64,000 nt of DNA. It comes from Arthrobacter sp. AQ5-05 (GTDB taxonomy: Bacteria > Actinomycetota > Actinomycetes > Actinomycetales > Micrococcaceae). Below, in pieces: positions 29,515 to 38,820 of the stretch. The notes below the pieces were generated by a model. It was not told where the DNA came from. It saw nothing but the letters and a program-made list of their open reading frames with translations, and ran no database searches. The position numbers and the translations under genes are program-made. Each line of letters starts with the position of its first letter. Position 1 is the stretch's first letter. The stretch lies in assembly GCF_003287975.1 (NCBI RefSeq), contig NZ_QMKQ01000001.1, positions 248,001-312,000 on the forward strand. Direction: 5' to 3'.

Positions 29515-30177
29515 ATGCCGCATGAGTTTGAGCGCTGGGAAGTGCTGGTGCGCGATGAGGCGCGCGTCGGGGTGCTCTACCGCTTGCTGGAATCCAGTGT
29601 CCTGCTCACCCGCGTCTGGGTCGAGGGAGACGGTGAGCCCTACCGTGCCGAGTCGCGCCTCCGTCTGGAGCCCGGGAACGGAAGCTGGGAACTGAGCTGG
29701 TACAGGGACCGGAACCTGGGCATGGCCAAGCTGATGCGCCGGGAGCCGCAGGGCCTGCCCTCCGGCTCCATGCCGAGCTACGGAGATATCCTGATGCTGT
29801 TCAAGGCCATGGAGGATCCGGGGAGCCCGTTGCACTACTGGCGGCTGAACGAGGCTGCCTGGGACGCGCAGGATGCCAACGGCCACCTGGGCGCCGAACC
29901 CAATGCGCACATCCAGCGGGTCGGTGCGCTCGAACAACTGCCCATCCCGTTGGGTGCCACGGTGTCGACCCACCGCTACGAGGCATGGGCCGACGGGGTC
30001 CTGGTCGCCACGTACTGGGTCGATGAAGGCAACGAATTGGTGTGCACGCTGTGGGGCGTGGACCTGCACAGCTACCGGGTGCCGGGGACGGCCAGCGAGG
30101 CCGGATGGATGTCGCTGTCCGGGCTCGACGACGGAACCATCGAGTTCATGACCAGGGGCTTTGACGCGGGTTCCTGA
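29515..30177 (+). CDS. Conserved hypothetical protein
   Basis: A 220-aa soluble protein that I do not recognise. It begins MPHEFERWEVLVRDEARVG, contains WELSWYRDRNLGMAKLMRRE and PSYGDILMLFKAMEDPGSP, and ends LSGLDDGTIEFMTRGF. There is no signal peptide or membrane helix. ATG 29515 has GGGAG upstream. It lies 28 bases after the ECF ATPase gene, so it could be the last gene of that transcript, but no functional link is visible. Confidence 0.7.
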   Translation: MPHEFERWEVLVRDEARVGVLYRLLESSVLLTRVWVEGDGEPYRAESRLRLEPGNGSWELSWYRDRNLGMAKLMRREPQGLPSGSMPSYGDILMLFKAMEDPGSPLHYWRLNEAAWDAQDANGHLGAEPNAHIQRVGALEQLPIPLGATVSTHRYEAWADGVLVATYWVDEGNELVCTLWGVDLHSYRVPGTASEAGWMSLSGLDDGTIEFMTRGFDAGS

Positions 30178-30183
30178 CGGCTC

Positions 30184-30819
<636 letters not shown>

Positions 30820-30848
30820 GGCTGGTCGGCTCCTTCGGGACAAGAAAA

Positions 30849-30877
30849 TGGGTAGGCGCCCACCGGGCACCTACCCA
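30849..30877 (-). terminator. Rho-independent terminator of the Rieske gene
   Basis: The arms TGGGTAGG and CCTACCCA (30849-30856, 30870-30877) flank a GC-rich loop. On the minus strand the stem is followed by TTTTCTTG, a true U-tract. It ends transcription of the Rieske gene at 30930 before the cysteine hydrolase. Confidence 0.85.
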
Positions 30878-30929
30878 CCAACCTATGACGCCTTGCCCTC
30901 CAAGGGAAGGGATGCCGCCTCCAGCGGCC

Positions 30930-31409
30930 CTAGACGTAGATCAGGACCTTGTCGCCCTTGATTTCGGCGGCGAAGCGCTCCAGTGCGGCACGGGCCGGAC
31001 CGGCAACGGCACTGCCGTCCTCGGGTTGGAAGTAGGAGCCGTGGCAGGGGCAGTAGAAGGCCTCGCCGTTGGGATCCTTGGTGGTCACCGCGCAGCCCTG
31101 GTGGGTGCAGATCGCGGTGTAGGCCAGCACCGTCTTCTCGTTGGGGCGGAAGAGCAGGAACCCTGCCTGCTTTCCGGCTTCCTCGCCCCGGGTGCGCACC
31201 GCGGCGACCGACAGCCGCGTTCCCACGGGCAGCTCGGCCACGGTGGCCACGACGGTTCCCTCGCCTTCGGGTGCCGGGGGAGCGGAAGGCTCGTTGTTCG
31301 GTGCGGCCGAGGAACCGTCGCCGCAGGCGGCCAGTGCCAAGGTGGCGCTGGCGGCCACGGTGGTGCCGACGAAGGCGCGGCGCGTGCAATCAGGGATGGG
31401 CAAACTCAT
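30930..31409 (-). CDS. Rieske [2Fe-2S] lipoprotein, Tat-exported
   Basis: 159-aa exported electron-transfer protein. The N terminus has a twin-arginine motif (TRRAFVG), a hydrophobic stretch and a lipobox LAAC, so it is a Tat lipoprotein anchored outside the membrane. The cluster ligands are the Cys and His of CTHQGC and CPCHGS, in normal order and spacing. The linker is Pro/Ser/Gly-rich. Start uncertain (31409 or a Met a few codons upstream). It follows a paralogue at 31494-31925. The electron partner is unknown. Confidence 0.88.
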   Translation of the reverse strand: MSLPIPDCTRRAFVGTTVAASATLALAACGDGSSAAPNNEPSAPPAPEGEGTVVATVAELPVGTRLSVAAVRTRGEEAGKQAGFLLFRPNEKTVLAYTAICTHQGCAVTTKDPNGEAFYCPCHGSYFQPEDGSAVAGPARAALERFAAEIKGDKVLIYV

Positions 31410-31493
31410 GGGACCCATCATTCCATGCGGGCGCACCGCGCAAGCGCAGCCAGGGCTGCGATGTCACTTACAACCGTGCCGGGTTGCCGCCCG

Positions 31494-31925
31494 CTAGAGG
31501 AGGATCTTGACCTCGGGTCCATCCACCTCGGTGGCGAAGCGGGCCAGGGACTTCGGGGCCGGACCCTGGATGACCGAACCGTCCAGCTTCGAGTACTCCG
31601 AGCCGTGGCAGGGGCACTTGAAGATCTCGCCGCTGCCGGTGCCGACCTTGCACCCCTGGTGGGTGCACACCGAGGTGTAGGCCAGGACCGTTGACTCGTC
31701 GGGGCGGTAGAGCAGGTAGCCGGCACCGTTGACGGTGACCGAGGCGGTGCCCTTGACCGGCAGCTTGGCCAGCTCGATCGCGTCGAAGGGCTTGCCGGTG
31801 GCTTGCGGGAGATCCTGGGCCTTCCCGCCGGAGCCGCACGAAACCAATGTCACCGCGGCGCCGGCAACCAGGGAGGCCTCGATGACGCTTCTGCGGGTGG
31901 GCATGAGGGCGATGTGCTGTTTCAT
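31494..31925 (-). CDS. Rieske [2Fe-2S] lipoprotein, Tat-type signal
   Basis: 143-aa paralogue of the gene next to it. The N terminus [22 protein letters not shown] has the twin Arg, a hydrophobic core and a lipobox with a Cys at about residue 30. The cluster ligands are again CTHQGC and CPCHGS, spaced as in Rieske proteins, followed by [13 protein letters not shown] 31925 and an in-frame ATG at 31904 are both possible and neither has a clear ribosome site. The pair probably arose by duplication; both are on the minus strand with an 84-base gap. Confidence 0.87.
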   Translation of the reverse strand: MKQHIALMPTRRSVIEASLVAGAAVTLVSCGSGGKAQDLPQATGKPFDAIELAKLPVKGTASVTVNGAGYLLYRPDESTVLAYTSVCTHQGCKVGTGSGEIFKCPCHGSEYSKLDGSVIQGPAPKSLARFATEVDGPEVKILL

Positions 31926-32004
31926 AACCAAAGTGTCGCGCACATTCGGGCCAAGGTCGATGGATGGGAGCCGGGATTATTTTTCGCCCGGATCTTCTGG
32001 AGAC

Positions 32005-32050
32005 GGTGAAGGCCGGATGCCGGCCAAAACGCCGGCACCCCGCCTTCACC
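32005..32050 (-). terminator. Hairpin after the fadB-like gene
   Basis: Nested inverted repeats: GGTGAAGGC/GCCTTCACC outside and TGCCGGC/GCCGGCA inside, 24 bases past the stop of the fadB-like gene on the minus strand. There is no U-tract. Confidence 0.6.
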
Positions 32051-32073
32051 TGCCCTGCTGCAAGGGAACCGGT

Positions 32074-34203
32074 TTAGTGCTGGTGGAACTTCTTGCCGTT
32101 GACCCGCTCGGAGGCGCCGACCTGGTCAAGGTACGGGGTGATGCCGCCCAGGTGCATGGGCCAGCCGGCACCCATGACCATGCACAAATCGATGTCCTCG
32201 GGACCCGCTACGACACCCTGGGCGAGCATCAACCCGATTTCCTGGGCCAGCGCGTCCTGGGTGCGCACCAGCAGTTCCTCGGAGGTGCTCGGGGTGTTCC
32301 CGAACTCCAGCAGCCCCAGCGTGGAGGCCGGGATTTCCATCCCGCCGTCGCCGGTGGGGGCCCAAAGGGACTTGATGCCGTTTTCGATGAGCACCTGCTG
32401 GTTGCCCGAGACGCGGAAGCGCTCGCCGAAGGCGGCATGCAGCGACTCGGAGACGTGGTGGGCCACCGGGATCCCGACCATGGCCAGCAGCTTGAACGGG
32501 CTCATGGGCAGGCCCATGGGACGCAGCGCGCCGTCGGCCACCGAGGCCTCGGTGCCGTCGTCAAAGGCGTTGGCGATCTCGCCCATCAGGCGCAGCAGGA
32601 TCCGGTTCACCACGAAGGCCGCCTCGTCCTTGACCAGCACGCTGGTCTTGCGCAGCGATTTGCCCAGGGCGAAGGCGGTGGCCAGGGCGGTGTCGTTGGT
32701 CCATTGGGTCCGGGCGATCTCCAGCAACGGCATCTGGGCGACCGGGTTGAAGAAGTGGAAGCCGACCAGCCTTTCGGGGTTGTCCAGGTCCCGGCCCATC
32801 TCGGTCACCGACAGGGAGGAGGTGTTGGTGGCCAGGATGCACTCGGGGGACACCACGGCCTCGACCTCGGCAAAGACCTGCTTCTTGAGGGCAAGTTCCT
32901 CGAAGACCGCCTCGATGACGAAGTCGGCATCCGCAAAGGCCTGTTTGGACACCGAGCCGGTGACCAGGGCCTTGGTGCGGTTTGCGGCGTCGGGGGAGAT
33001 GCGGCCCTTGGCCAGCTGCCTGTCGACCTCGGAATGGATGTAGGACAGGCCCTTCTCGACGCGTGCGGCGTCGATGTCGGTGATGACCACCGGCACCTTC
33101 AGGTTCCTGGCGAAGAGCAGCGCGAGCTGCCCGGCCATGAGCCCGGCCCCGACCACGCCGACCTTGGTGACGGGGCGGGCGAGCTTCTTGTCCGGGGCGC
33201 CGGCGGGTCGCTTGGAGCGCTTTTGCACCAGGTCCAGGAATGCGTACACGGTGTTGTGGAAGGCGTTGGTCTGCATCATTTCGGTCAGCGCCGCGATTTC
33301 CAGGGCCGCCGATTCCTTCTGGGTGATCGACGCTCCGGCCTCGAAGACCTCCAGCACCTTGGCCGGGGCCGGGGCGGCGTTGGAGGTCTTGGCCTCCACG
33401 AAGGCCCGGGCCTTGGCTGCGGCGGCCGCCCAGCGGGCCGACACCCCGGGGTTGCCGTTCGGTTCCACGGCGTTCGGGCGCGGGACCTCGGCGCCACCGA
33501 GCACGTTCCCGGCCCAGAGCAGGGATTGCTCCAGGAAGTCCGCGGGCTCGAACAAGGCATCGGCGATGCCGAGCTTGAACGCCGCGGCCCCGTTCAGCGA
33601 GCGGTTGTTGTTCAGCGGGTTCTCGATCATCACCGTCATGGCCGCCTCGGGGCCGGTCAGGCGCGGGAGCCGGTAGACCCCGCCCCAGCCGGGGATCAGG
33701 CCGATGAAGGCCTCGGGCAGCCCGATGCCGTTGGCCCCGGTGGAGACGGTGCGGTAGGAGCAGGCCAGGGCGATTTCCAGCCCGCCGCCCAGGGCGACGC
33801 CGTTGATGAACGCGAAGGTCGGCACGCCCAGGTCGGCCAGCAGGTCGTAGCAGGCATGGCCCAGGGTGGCCATGGCCGCCCCGTGTTCGGGGGAGGCGAG
33901 GTTCTTCACGCCGTTGAGGTCCGCGCCGGCGACCAGGAAGTAGGGCTTCCCGGTCACCGCCAGCGCGGCGATCGCACCGTTGGCGGCCCGTTCCTTCTGC
34001 GCGGTGAGCGCCGCGTGCAGTTCCAGCAGGGTGTTGGGGCCCAGCGTGGTGGGTTTGGTGTGGTCGAACCCGTTGTCCAGGGTCAGCAGCGCAAGCGTGG
34101 CGCCGCCGGGCAGCACCACGTCTTCGACGAGGGAGTGGGTGATGATCTCGTCGGGGACCAGGGCGGCGAGGGAAGCGAAGTTTTCAATGGTGCGCGAGCT
34201 CAT
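32074..34203 (-). CDS. fadB: Fatty-acid oxidation multifunctional protein: enoyl-CoA hydratase / 3-hydroxyacyl-CoA dehydrogenase
   Basis: 709-aa protein joining two beta-oxidation activities. The N-terminal crotonase domain (residues 1-~300) has GGGLEIALACSYR and PEAFIGLIPGWGG, the oxyanion and catalytic Glu region. The NAD domain starts VGVVGAGLMAGQLALL near residue 345, with HFFNPVAQMPLLEI containing the catalytic His, and the 3HCDH C-terminal domain follows (VNRILLRLMGEIANAFDDG). It is located 3 bases after the thiolase gene, the usual fadA-fadB order, and is probably in one transcript. Substrate chain length is not clear. Confidence 0.93.
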   Translation of the reverse strand: MSSRTIENFASLAALVPDEIITHSLVEDVVLPGGATLALLTLDNGFDHTKPTTLGPNTLLELHAALTAQKERAANGAIAALAVTGKPYFLVAGADLNGVKNLASPEHGAAMATLGHACYDLLADLGVPTFAFINGVALGGGLEIALACSYRTVSTGANGIGLPEAFIGLIPGWGGVYRLPRLTGPEAAMTVMIENPLNNNRSLNGAAAFKLGIADALFEPADFLEQSLLWAGNVLGGAEVPRPNAVEPNGNPGVSARWAAAAAKARAFVEAKTSNAAPAPAKVLEVFEAGASITQKESAALEIAALTEMMQTNAFHNTVYAFLDLVQKRSKRPAGAPDKKLARPVTKVGVVGAGLMAGQLALLFARNLKVPVVITDIDAARVEKGLSYIHSEVDRQLAKGRISPDAANRTKALVTGSVSKQAFADADFVIEAVFEELALKKQVFAEVEAVVSPECILATNTSSLSVTEMGRDLDNPERLVGFHFFNPVAQMPLLEIARTQWTNDTALATAFALGKSLRKTSVLVKDEAAFVVNRILLRLMGEIANAFDDGTEASVADGALRPMGLPMSPFKLLAMVGIPVAHHVSESLHAAFGERFRVSGNQQVLIENGIKSLWAPTGDGGMEIPASTLGLLEFGNTPSTSEELLVRTQDALAQEIGLMLAQGVVAGPEDIDLCMVMGAGWPMHLGGITPYLDQVGASERVNGKKFHQH

Positions 34204-34206
34204 GGC

Positions 34207-35445
34207 TTAGGCATCCTTTCCGAAGTCTGCGTGGTGCGGGTTTTCCCAGATGACGGTGCCGCCCATGCCCAGGCCGATGCACATGGTGGTCAGCCCGTAG
34301 CGGACCGATGGGTCCTGTTCGAACTGGCGGGCCAGCTGGTTCATCAGCCGTACGCCCGAGGAGGCCAGCGGGTGGCCCACCGCGATGGCGCCGCCGTAGC
34401 GGTTCACCCGCGGGTCGGTGTCCTTGATCCCGTAGTGGTCAAGGAAGGAGAGCACCTGCACGGCGAAGGCCTCGTTGATCTCGAACAGGCCGATGTCCTC
34501 GATGCCCAGACCGGCCTGGGCCAGGGCCTTTTCGGTGGCGGGGACCGGGCCGATGCCCATGACCGAGGGGTCGACCCCGGCGAAGGCGTAGGAGACCAGG
34601 CGCATCTTCACGCTTAGCCCCAGTTCCTCGGCGGCCTGCGCGCTGGCCAGCACCGCGGCGGTGGCCCCGTCGTTCAGGCCCGCGGCGTTGCCGGCGGTGA
34701 CCCGGCCGTGGGCGCGGAAGGGGGTGCGCAACCCGGCCAGCGATTCAAGGGTGGTGCCCGGGCGCGGGGGTTCGTCGGTGGTGCGCAGCGTGAAGCCCTC
34801 GGACGGGCGGCGCGCGGCGACCGGGACCAGATCCGGCTGGATGTCTCCGGCCGCGTAGGCCGCCGCCAGCTTGGCCTGGGAGGCCACGGCATAGGAGTCG
34901 GTGCGTTCCTTGGTGATGGCCGGGAAGCGGTCGTGCAGGTTCTCGGCGGTGTTGCCCATGTTCAGGGCCGCCGGGTCCACCAGGCGTTCGGCGGCGAAGC
35001 GCGGGTTCGGGTCGGCACCGGCACCCATGGGGTGGTTGCCCATGTGCTCGACGCCGCCGGCGATCACCACGTCGTAGGCGCCGAAGGCGATGGAACCGGC
35101 GGTGGTGGTCACCGCGGTCATGGCCCCGGCGCACATCCGGTCGATGGCAAATCCCGGGACCGATTGCGGCAGTCCGGCCAGCAGTGCGGCGGTGCGTCCG
35201 ATGGTCAGTCCCTGGTCGCCGGTCTGCGTGGTGGCCGCGATGGCCACCTCGTCGATGCGTTCGGGCGGCAGCGAGGGGTTGCGGCGCATCAGCTCGCGGA
35301 TGCATTTGACCACTAGGTCGTCGGCGCGGGTGCCGTGGTACATACCCTTCTCACCCGCCTTGCCGAAGGGGGTGCGGACGCCGTCGACGAAGACGACGTC
35401 GCGGACGCTGCGCGCATGGCGCGTGTTCACTGGCTGGGGGCTCAC
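34207..35445 (-). CDS. fadA: Acetyl-CoA C-acyltransferase (thiolase)
   Basis: Cleaves 3-ketoacyl-CoA with CoA in the last step of beta-oxidation. The nucleophilic Cys lies in DRMCAGAMTAV near residue 105, the His in NEAFAVQVLSF, and the C-terminal catalytic Cys in TMCIGLGMGGTVIWE with GHPLASSG before it. 412 aa is typical. I chose GTG 35445, which has AAGGAG upstream; the open frame extends 14 codons further. It forms an operon with the fadB-like gene downstream. Confidence 0.95.
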   Translation of the reverse strand: MSPQPVNTRHARSVRDVVFVDGVRTPFGKAGEKGMYHGTRADDLVVKCIRELMRRNPSLPPERIDEVAIAATTQTGDQGLTIGRTAALLAGLPQSVPGFAIDRMCAGAMTAVTTTAGSIAFGAYDVVIAGGVEHMGNHPMGAGADPNPRFAAERLVDPAALNMGNTAENLHDRFPAITKERTDSYAVASQAKLAAAYAAGDIQPDLVPVAARRPSEGFTLRTTDEPPRPGTTLESLAGLRTPFRAHGRVTAGNAAGLNDGATAAVLASAQAAEELGLSVKMRLVSYAFAGVDPSVMGIGPVPATEKALAQAGLGIEDIGLFEINEAFAVQVLSFLDHYGIKDTDPRVNRYGGAIAVGHPLASSGVRLMNQLARQFEQDPSVRYGLTTMCIGLGMGGTVIWENPHHADFGKDA

Positions 35446-35541
35446 CGGTACTCCTTGTGATCGGGATGTGGATGTGATCCACCCCATACGCTACTGGTGA
35501 GTAACTTAGAGTGCAAGCCGGACGCTCCCGGGCACGAAAAA

Positions 35542-35587
35542 GCCGGGCAGGTGATTCCCGGATATTCCCGGAAAAAACCTGCCCGGC
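35542..35587 (-). terminator. Rho-independent terminator of the RNase D gene
   Basis: Perfect 11-bp arms GCCGGGCAGGT and ACCTGCCCGGC (35542-35552, 35577-35587). On the minus strand the stem is followed by TTTTTC, so it ends leftward transcription just past the RNase D stop at 35594. Confidence 0.9.
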
Positions 35588-35593
35588 CGATCA

Positions 35594-36910
35594 TCAGCGC
35601 TTGGCCAACTCGTCCGGATCCAGCAGCGCCACGGTCAGCACCGGGCCCACCAGGTCGATCTGCCACTGCCGGGCACCCAGGGCCCGCAGGGCGTCCGCCA
35701 CGGTGTCCGGGTCGATCTGTGCCGGCGGGCTCCAGCACAACCGGCGCAGCGTGTCCGGGGTCAGCAGGTTCTCCGTGGGGATGTTCAGTGACTCGGCCGT
35801 GCGCGACACCCATGCGCGGGCGGTCTGCAGCCGGGCGGCGGCCACCGGATCCTTGTCGGCCCAGACCTTTGGCGGCGGCGGGGCGTTGTTGGGGACCTGG
35901 TTCGGCGGCAGCTCGGAGGTGGTGGAGGCGTCCTGCAGGGCGCGCAGCCACTTCGGGGCGTCCTTGGCCGCCGAGCGGCCATGGAAGCCGGGGGTCTTCA
36001 GCAGTGCGGGGACACTCTTGGGCATGGCTTTGGCCGCGGCGACCAGTGCCGAGTCCGGGATCAGCCGGCCCGGTGCGGTGTCCCTGGTCTGGGCCAGGGA
36101 CTCGCGGGTCTCCCAGAGGGCGCGGACCGCGGCCAGGGTCCGGCGGTCGCGGATCTGGTGCAGGCCCGAGGTTCGGCGCCACGGGTCAACGCGCGGCGGG
36201 GCCGGGGGCGCGGTGCGCACGGCCTCGAACTCCTGTTCCGCGAAATCGAGCTTGCCGTCGGCCTCGAGGATCTTGATCAGTTCGACGCGCAGCTCGTCGA
36301 GCACCTCGACGTCCAGCGCGGCGTAGCGCAGCCATGGCTCGGGCAGCGGGCGGGTGGACCAGTCGGCGGCCGAGTGTTCCTTGGCCAGGCGCAGCCCGAG
36401 CAGGGCTTCGACGGCGGGGCCCAGGCCCACGCGCGGCAGCCCGGCGATGCGGGCGGCCAGTTCGGTGTCGAAGAGGCGGGCCGGGTCCAGGCCGAGTTCG
36501 CGCAGGCACGGCAGGTCCTGGGAGGCGGCATGCAGGATCCAGGTCTCGTTCCCGATGGCCTCCTGGATCGGATTGAGGTTCTCGAAGGGAACCGGGTCGA
36601 TGAGCCAGCTGCCGGAGCCCTCGCGGCGCAGCTGGACCAGGAAGGCGCGCTGGCCGTAGCGGAAGCCCGAGGCCCGTTCGGCATCCACTGCCACCGGGCC
36701 GGTGCCCGCGGCGATGGCGCGCGCTGCGCGCGCCAGTCCCGGTGCGGTGGTGATGACCTCGGGAACCCCGTCGCGCGGCATGTCCAGCACGACCGGTTCC
36801 CGGGGCTCGGGCTGCGGTGCTTCTTCGATTCCCTCGGGCTGCGGCGGAGCGGTTGATGCGTCGGCTGCGGCGCCCGGGGCTGGTTTGGTGGCGTGGTGGG
36901 TACGGGTCAT
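35594..36910 (-). CDS. rnd: Ribonuclease D with HRDC domain
   Basis: 3'-5' exoribonuclease of the DEDD group, for 3' maturation of tRNA and other stable RNA. Catalytic positions are visible: DAERAS (Asp and Glu of ExoI), ILHAASQDLPCL (ExoII Asp) and RYAALDVEVL (ExoIII Tyr and Asp). The HRDC nucleic-acid-binding helices follow from about residue 245 (RRTLAAVRALWETRESLA). The N-terminal 45 residues are Pro/Ala-rich and probably disordered. 438 aa. It is followed by a strong terminator and preceded by the DUF3000 gene. Confidence 0.92.
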   Translation of the reverse strand: MTRTHHATKPAPGAAADASTAPPQPEGIEEAPQPEPREPVVLDMPRDGVPEVITTAPGLARAARAIAAGTGPVAVDAERASGFRYGQRAFLVQLRREGSGSWLIDPVPFENLNPIQEAIGNETWILHAASQDLPCLRELGLDPARLFDTELAARIAGLPRVGLGPAVEALLGLRLAKEHSAADWSTRPLPEPWLRYAALDVEVLDELRVELIKILEADGKLDFAEQEFEAVRTAPPAPPRVDPWRRTSGLHQIRDRRTLAAVRALWETRESLAQTRDTAPGRLIPDSALVAAAKAMPKSVPALLKTPGFHGRSAAKDAPKWLRALQDASTTSELPPNQVPNNAPPPPKVWADKDPVAAARLQTARAWVSRTAESLNIPTENLLTPDTLRRLCWSPPAQIDPDTVADALRALGARQWQIDLVGPVLTVALLDPDELAKR

Positions 36911-36975
36911 GATGTAACCGATTCTAGTACCGATTGCCCGGGGGCCGGATTCCGGCCGGCCGGAAGGGCTCGGTT

Positions 36976-37593
36976 TTAGGAGAGCCGGCGGTGCGGCAGC
37001 GCGGTGACCCCGCTGGGCAGCGGCGGCAATCCGGCGAACGTGCAGACCATGTCGGCCCAGGCCTCCAGGTGGGTGGAGATGTCGTGGTCACCGGGGGTCC
37101 AGGAGGCGCGCAGCTCGATGTCGATGGTCTCGGGGCGGTCCGCCAGGGTCCCGTAGCTTTCGGAGAGCACGCGGGTGGTGGTGCCCCCGGCCTGGCGGTA
37201 GTCGGCGCCGGATTCGTTCAGCGAGTCCAGCAGCCAGGTCCAGGCCACGGAGCCGAGCATGGTGTCGTTGCCCATCTCCGATTCCATGCGGGCCCGGATG
37301 TAGGTCACGATGCGGAAGGTGCCGTCCCAGAGGGCGGAGCCCGCCGGGTCGTGCAGCAGCACGAAGCGCCCGGTGGCCAGTTCCTCGGCGTGCACCTGGG
37401 CGGCGGTTTCCGCCTTGGAGCGCGCCACCCGTTCGTGGACGTCGGCGGACAGCGCCAGGGCATAGGGCGCCAGGCGGGCCGGTGCCGGGATCTCCTGAAG
37501 GCGGATTTCGCGCCGGCAGCTGGCGCGGCGAACGGCAGCCAGGGCTTCGAGGAAGGCCGGCGGCACTGCTTGGACTGGTCCGTTTGATGTCAC
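36976..37593 (-). CDS. DUF3000 domain-containing protein
   Basis: 205-aa actinobacterial protein of unknown function, usually next to rnd. Conserved segments are RREIRLQEIPAPARLAPYA, GRFVLLHDPAG and GTFRIVTYIRA, with WTWLLDSLNESGADY later. It is a soluble mixed alpha/beta protein without catalytic signatures. The start is GTG 37593, since an upstream ATG overlaps in another frame with an immediate stop. It lies 65 bases before rnd on the same strand. Confidence 0.9.
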   Translation of the reverse strand: MTSNGPVQAVPPAFLEALAAVRRASCRREIRLQEIPAPARLAPYALALSADVHERVARSKAETAAQVHAEELATGRFVLLHDPAGSALWDGTFRIVTYIRARMESEMGNDTMLGSVAWTWLLDSLNESGADYRQAGGTTTRVLSESYGTLADRPETIDIELRASWTPGDHDISTHLEAWADMVCTFAGLPPLPSGVTALPHRRLS

Positions 37594-37645
37594 ATGGCGA
37601 GTCTAAAGTGTGGCCGTGGCTTGGCTGCTTGCGGCACGCCGGGGA

Positions 37646-37668
37646 GCGGGTGCGTGTTGCGCACCCGC
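37646..37668 (-). terminator. Terminator after the threonine aldolase gene
   Basis: The arms GCGGGTGCG and CGCACCCGC (37646-37654, 37660-37668) pair around TGTTG, about 20 bases past the stop on the minus strand. Confidence 0.65.
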
Positions 37669-37689
37669 CCCGCGGGCCGGCGGAGCAAC

Positions 37690-38745
37690 CTACCGGGCGG
37701 CAAGTTCCTCGATCAGCGCGGCCACGAAGGAATCCACGTCCGCCTCGGTGGTGTCGAAGGAGCACATCCAGCGCACCTGGCCCGCGGCGCGGTCCCAGTC
37801 ATAGAAGCGGAAGCGCTCGCGCAGCGCATCGGCCACCGCGTTGGGCAGCGCGGCGAACACGCCGTTGGATTCGGTGGGGTAGACCAATTCCACGCCGTCG
37901 GTCGCCTGGACCGCACTCGACAGCCTTGCCGCCATGGCGTTGGCGTGCGCGGCCGAGGTCCGCCACAGATCGGTGCCGTAGAGGGCCAGCAGCTGGGCGG
38001 AGATGAAGCGCATCTTGGAGGCCAGCTGCATGTTCATCTTGCGCAGGTACTTCATCGAGTCGGCCGGTCCATCGGTCAGGGTCACGATGCCCTCGCCGAA
38101 CATGATGCCGTTCTTGGTGCCGCCCAGCGACAGGATGTCGATCCCGGTGCCGGTGGTCATCTCGCCCAGGCCCACACCGAGCGCGGCGGCGGCGTTCGAA
38201 AGCCGGGCCCCGTCCATGTGCACGCGCATGCCAAGCGAGTGGGAGTGCTCGGTGATGGCGCGCAGTTCCTCGAGCGTGTACAGGGTGCCGAGCTCGGTGG
38301 ACTGGGTCAGCGAGACGGCCAGCGGCTGGGCGCGGTGCTCGTCTCCCCAGCCCCAGGCTTCCAGGTCGATCAGCTCGGGGGTGAGCTTGCCGTCGGGGGT
38401 CGGCACCGAGAGCAGCTTCATGCCGCCCACGCGTTCCGGGGCGCCGTTCTCGTCCACGTTGATGTGGGCGCTGTTGGCGCAGATGACTGCGCCCCAGCGC
38501 GGCAGCAGCGACTGCAGGGCGGTGACGTTGGCGCCGGTGCCGTTGAACACCGGGAAGATCGTGGCGGTGTCGCCGAAGTGCGAGGCGATGACGCGTCCGA
38601 GTTCCGCGGTGTACTCATCCTCGCCGTAGGAGACCTGGTGCCCGCCGTTGGCCGCGGCCAGGGCCGCAAGGACCTCGGGGTGGACGCCGGAATAGTTGTC
38701 CGAGGCGAAGCCGCGTACCGAGGAATCATGGATCGAGGAAGTCAC
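37690..38745 (-). CDS. ltaE: Low-specificity L-threonine aldolase
   Basis: PLP enzyme that cleaves L-threonine and related beta-hydroxy amino acids to glycine and aldehyde. The substrate/PLP region begins RGFASDNYSGVHPEVL; the PLP lysine is in DILSLGGTKNGIMFGE, and MRVHMDGARLSNAAAALG holds the PLP-nitrogen Asp. 351 aa is normal. The start is GTG 38745 with AGGAC about 10 bases upstream. It is last in a leftward group with an SDR enzyme and a DUF6421 protein. Confidence 0.93.
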   Translation of the reverse strand: MTSSIHDSSVRGFASDNYSGVHPEVLAALAAANGGHQVSYGEDEYTAELGRVIASHFGDTATIFPVFNGTGANVTALQSLLPRWGAVICANSAHINVDENGAPERVGGMKLLSVPTPDGKLTPELIDLEAWGWGDEHRAQPLAVSLTQSTELGTLYTLEELRAITEHSHSLGMRVHMDGARLSNAAAALGVGLGEMTTGTGIDILSLGGTKNGIMFGEGIVTLTDGPADSMKYLRKMNMQLASKMRFISAQLLALYGTDLWRTSAAHANAMAARLSSAVQATDGVELVYPTESNGVFAALPNAVADALRERFRFYDWDRAAGQVRWMCSFDTTEADVDSFVAALIEELAAR

Positions 38746-38820
38746 TGGAGAAAAGTCCTATCGAGGGGGATTGCGGGGGAAAAATGCACCGGGGCGCGGC
38801 GGCTGCCGCGCACCCGTTGT

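Noticed and set aside
31729-34617. A 962-residue plus-strand open frame opposite the fadB-like gene
   Set aside because: Low-complexity shadow of the fadB frame on the other strand, typical of GC-rich codon bias.
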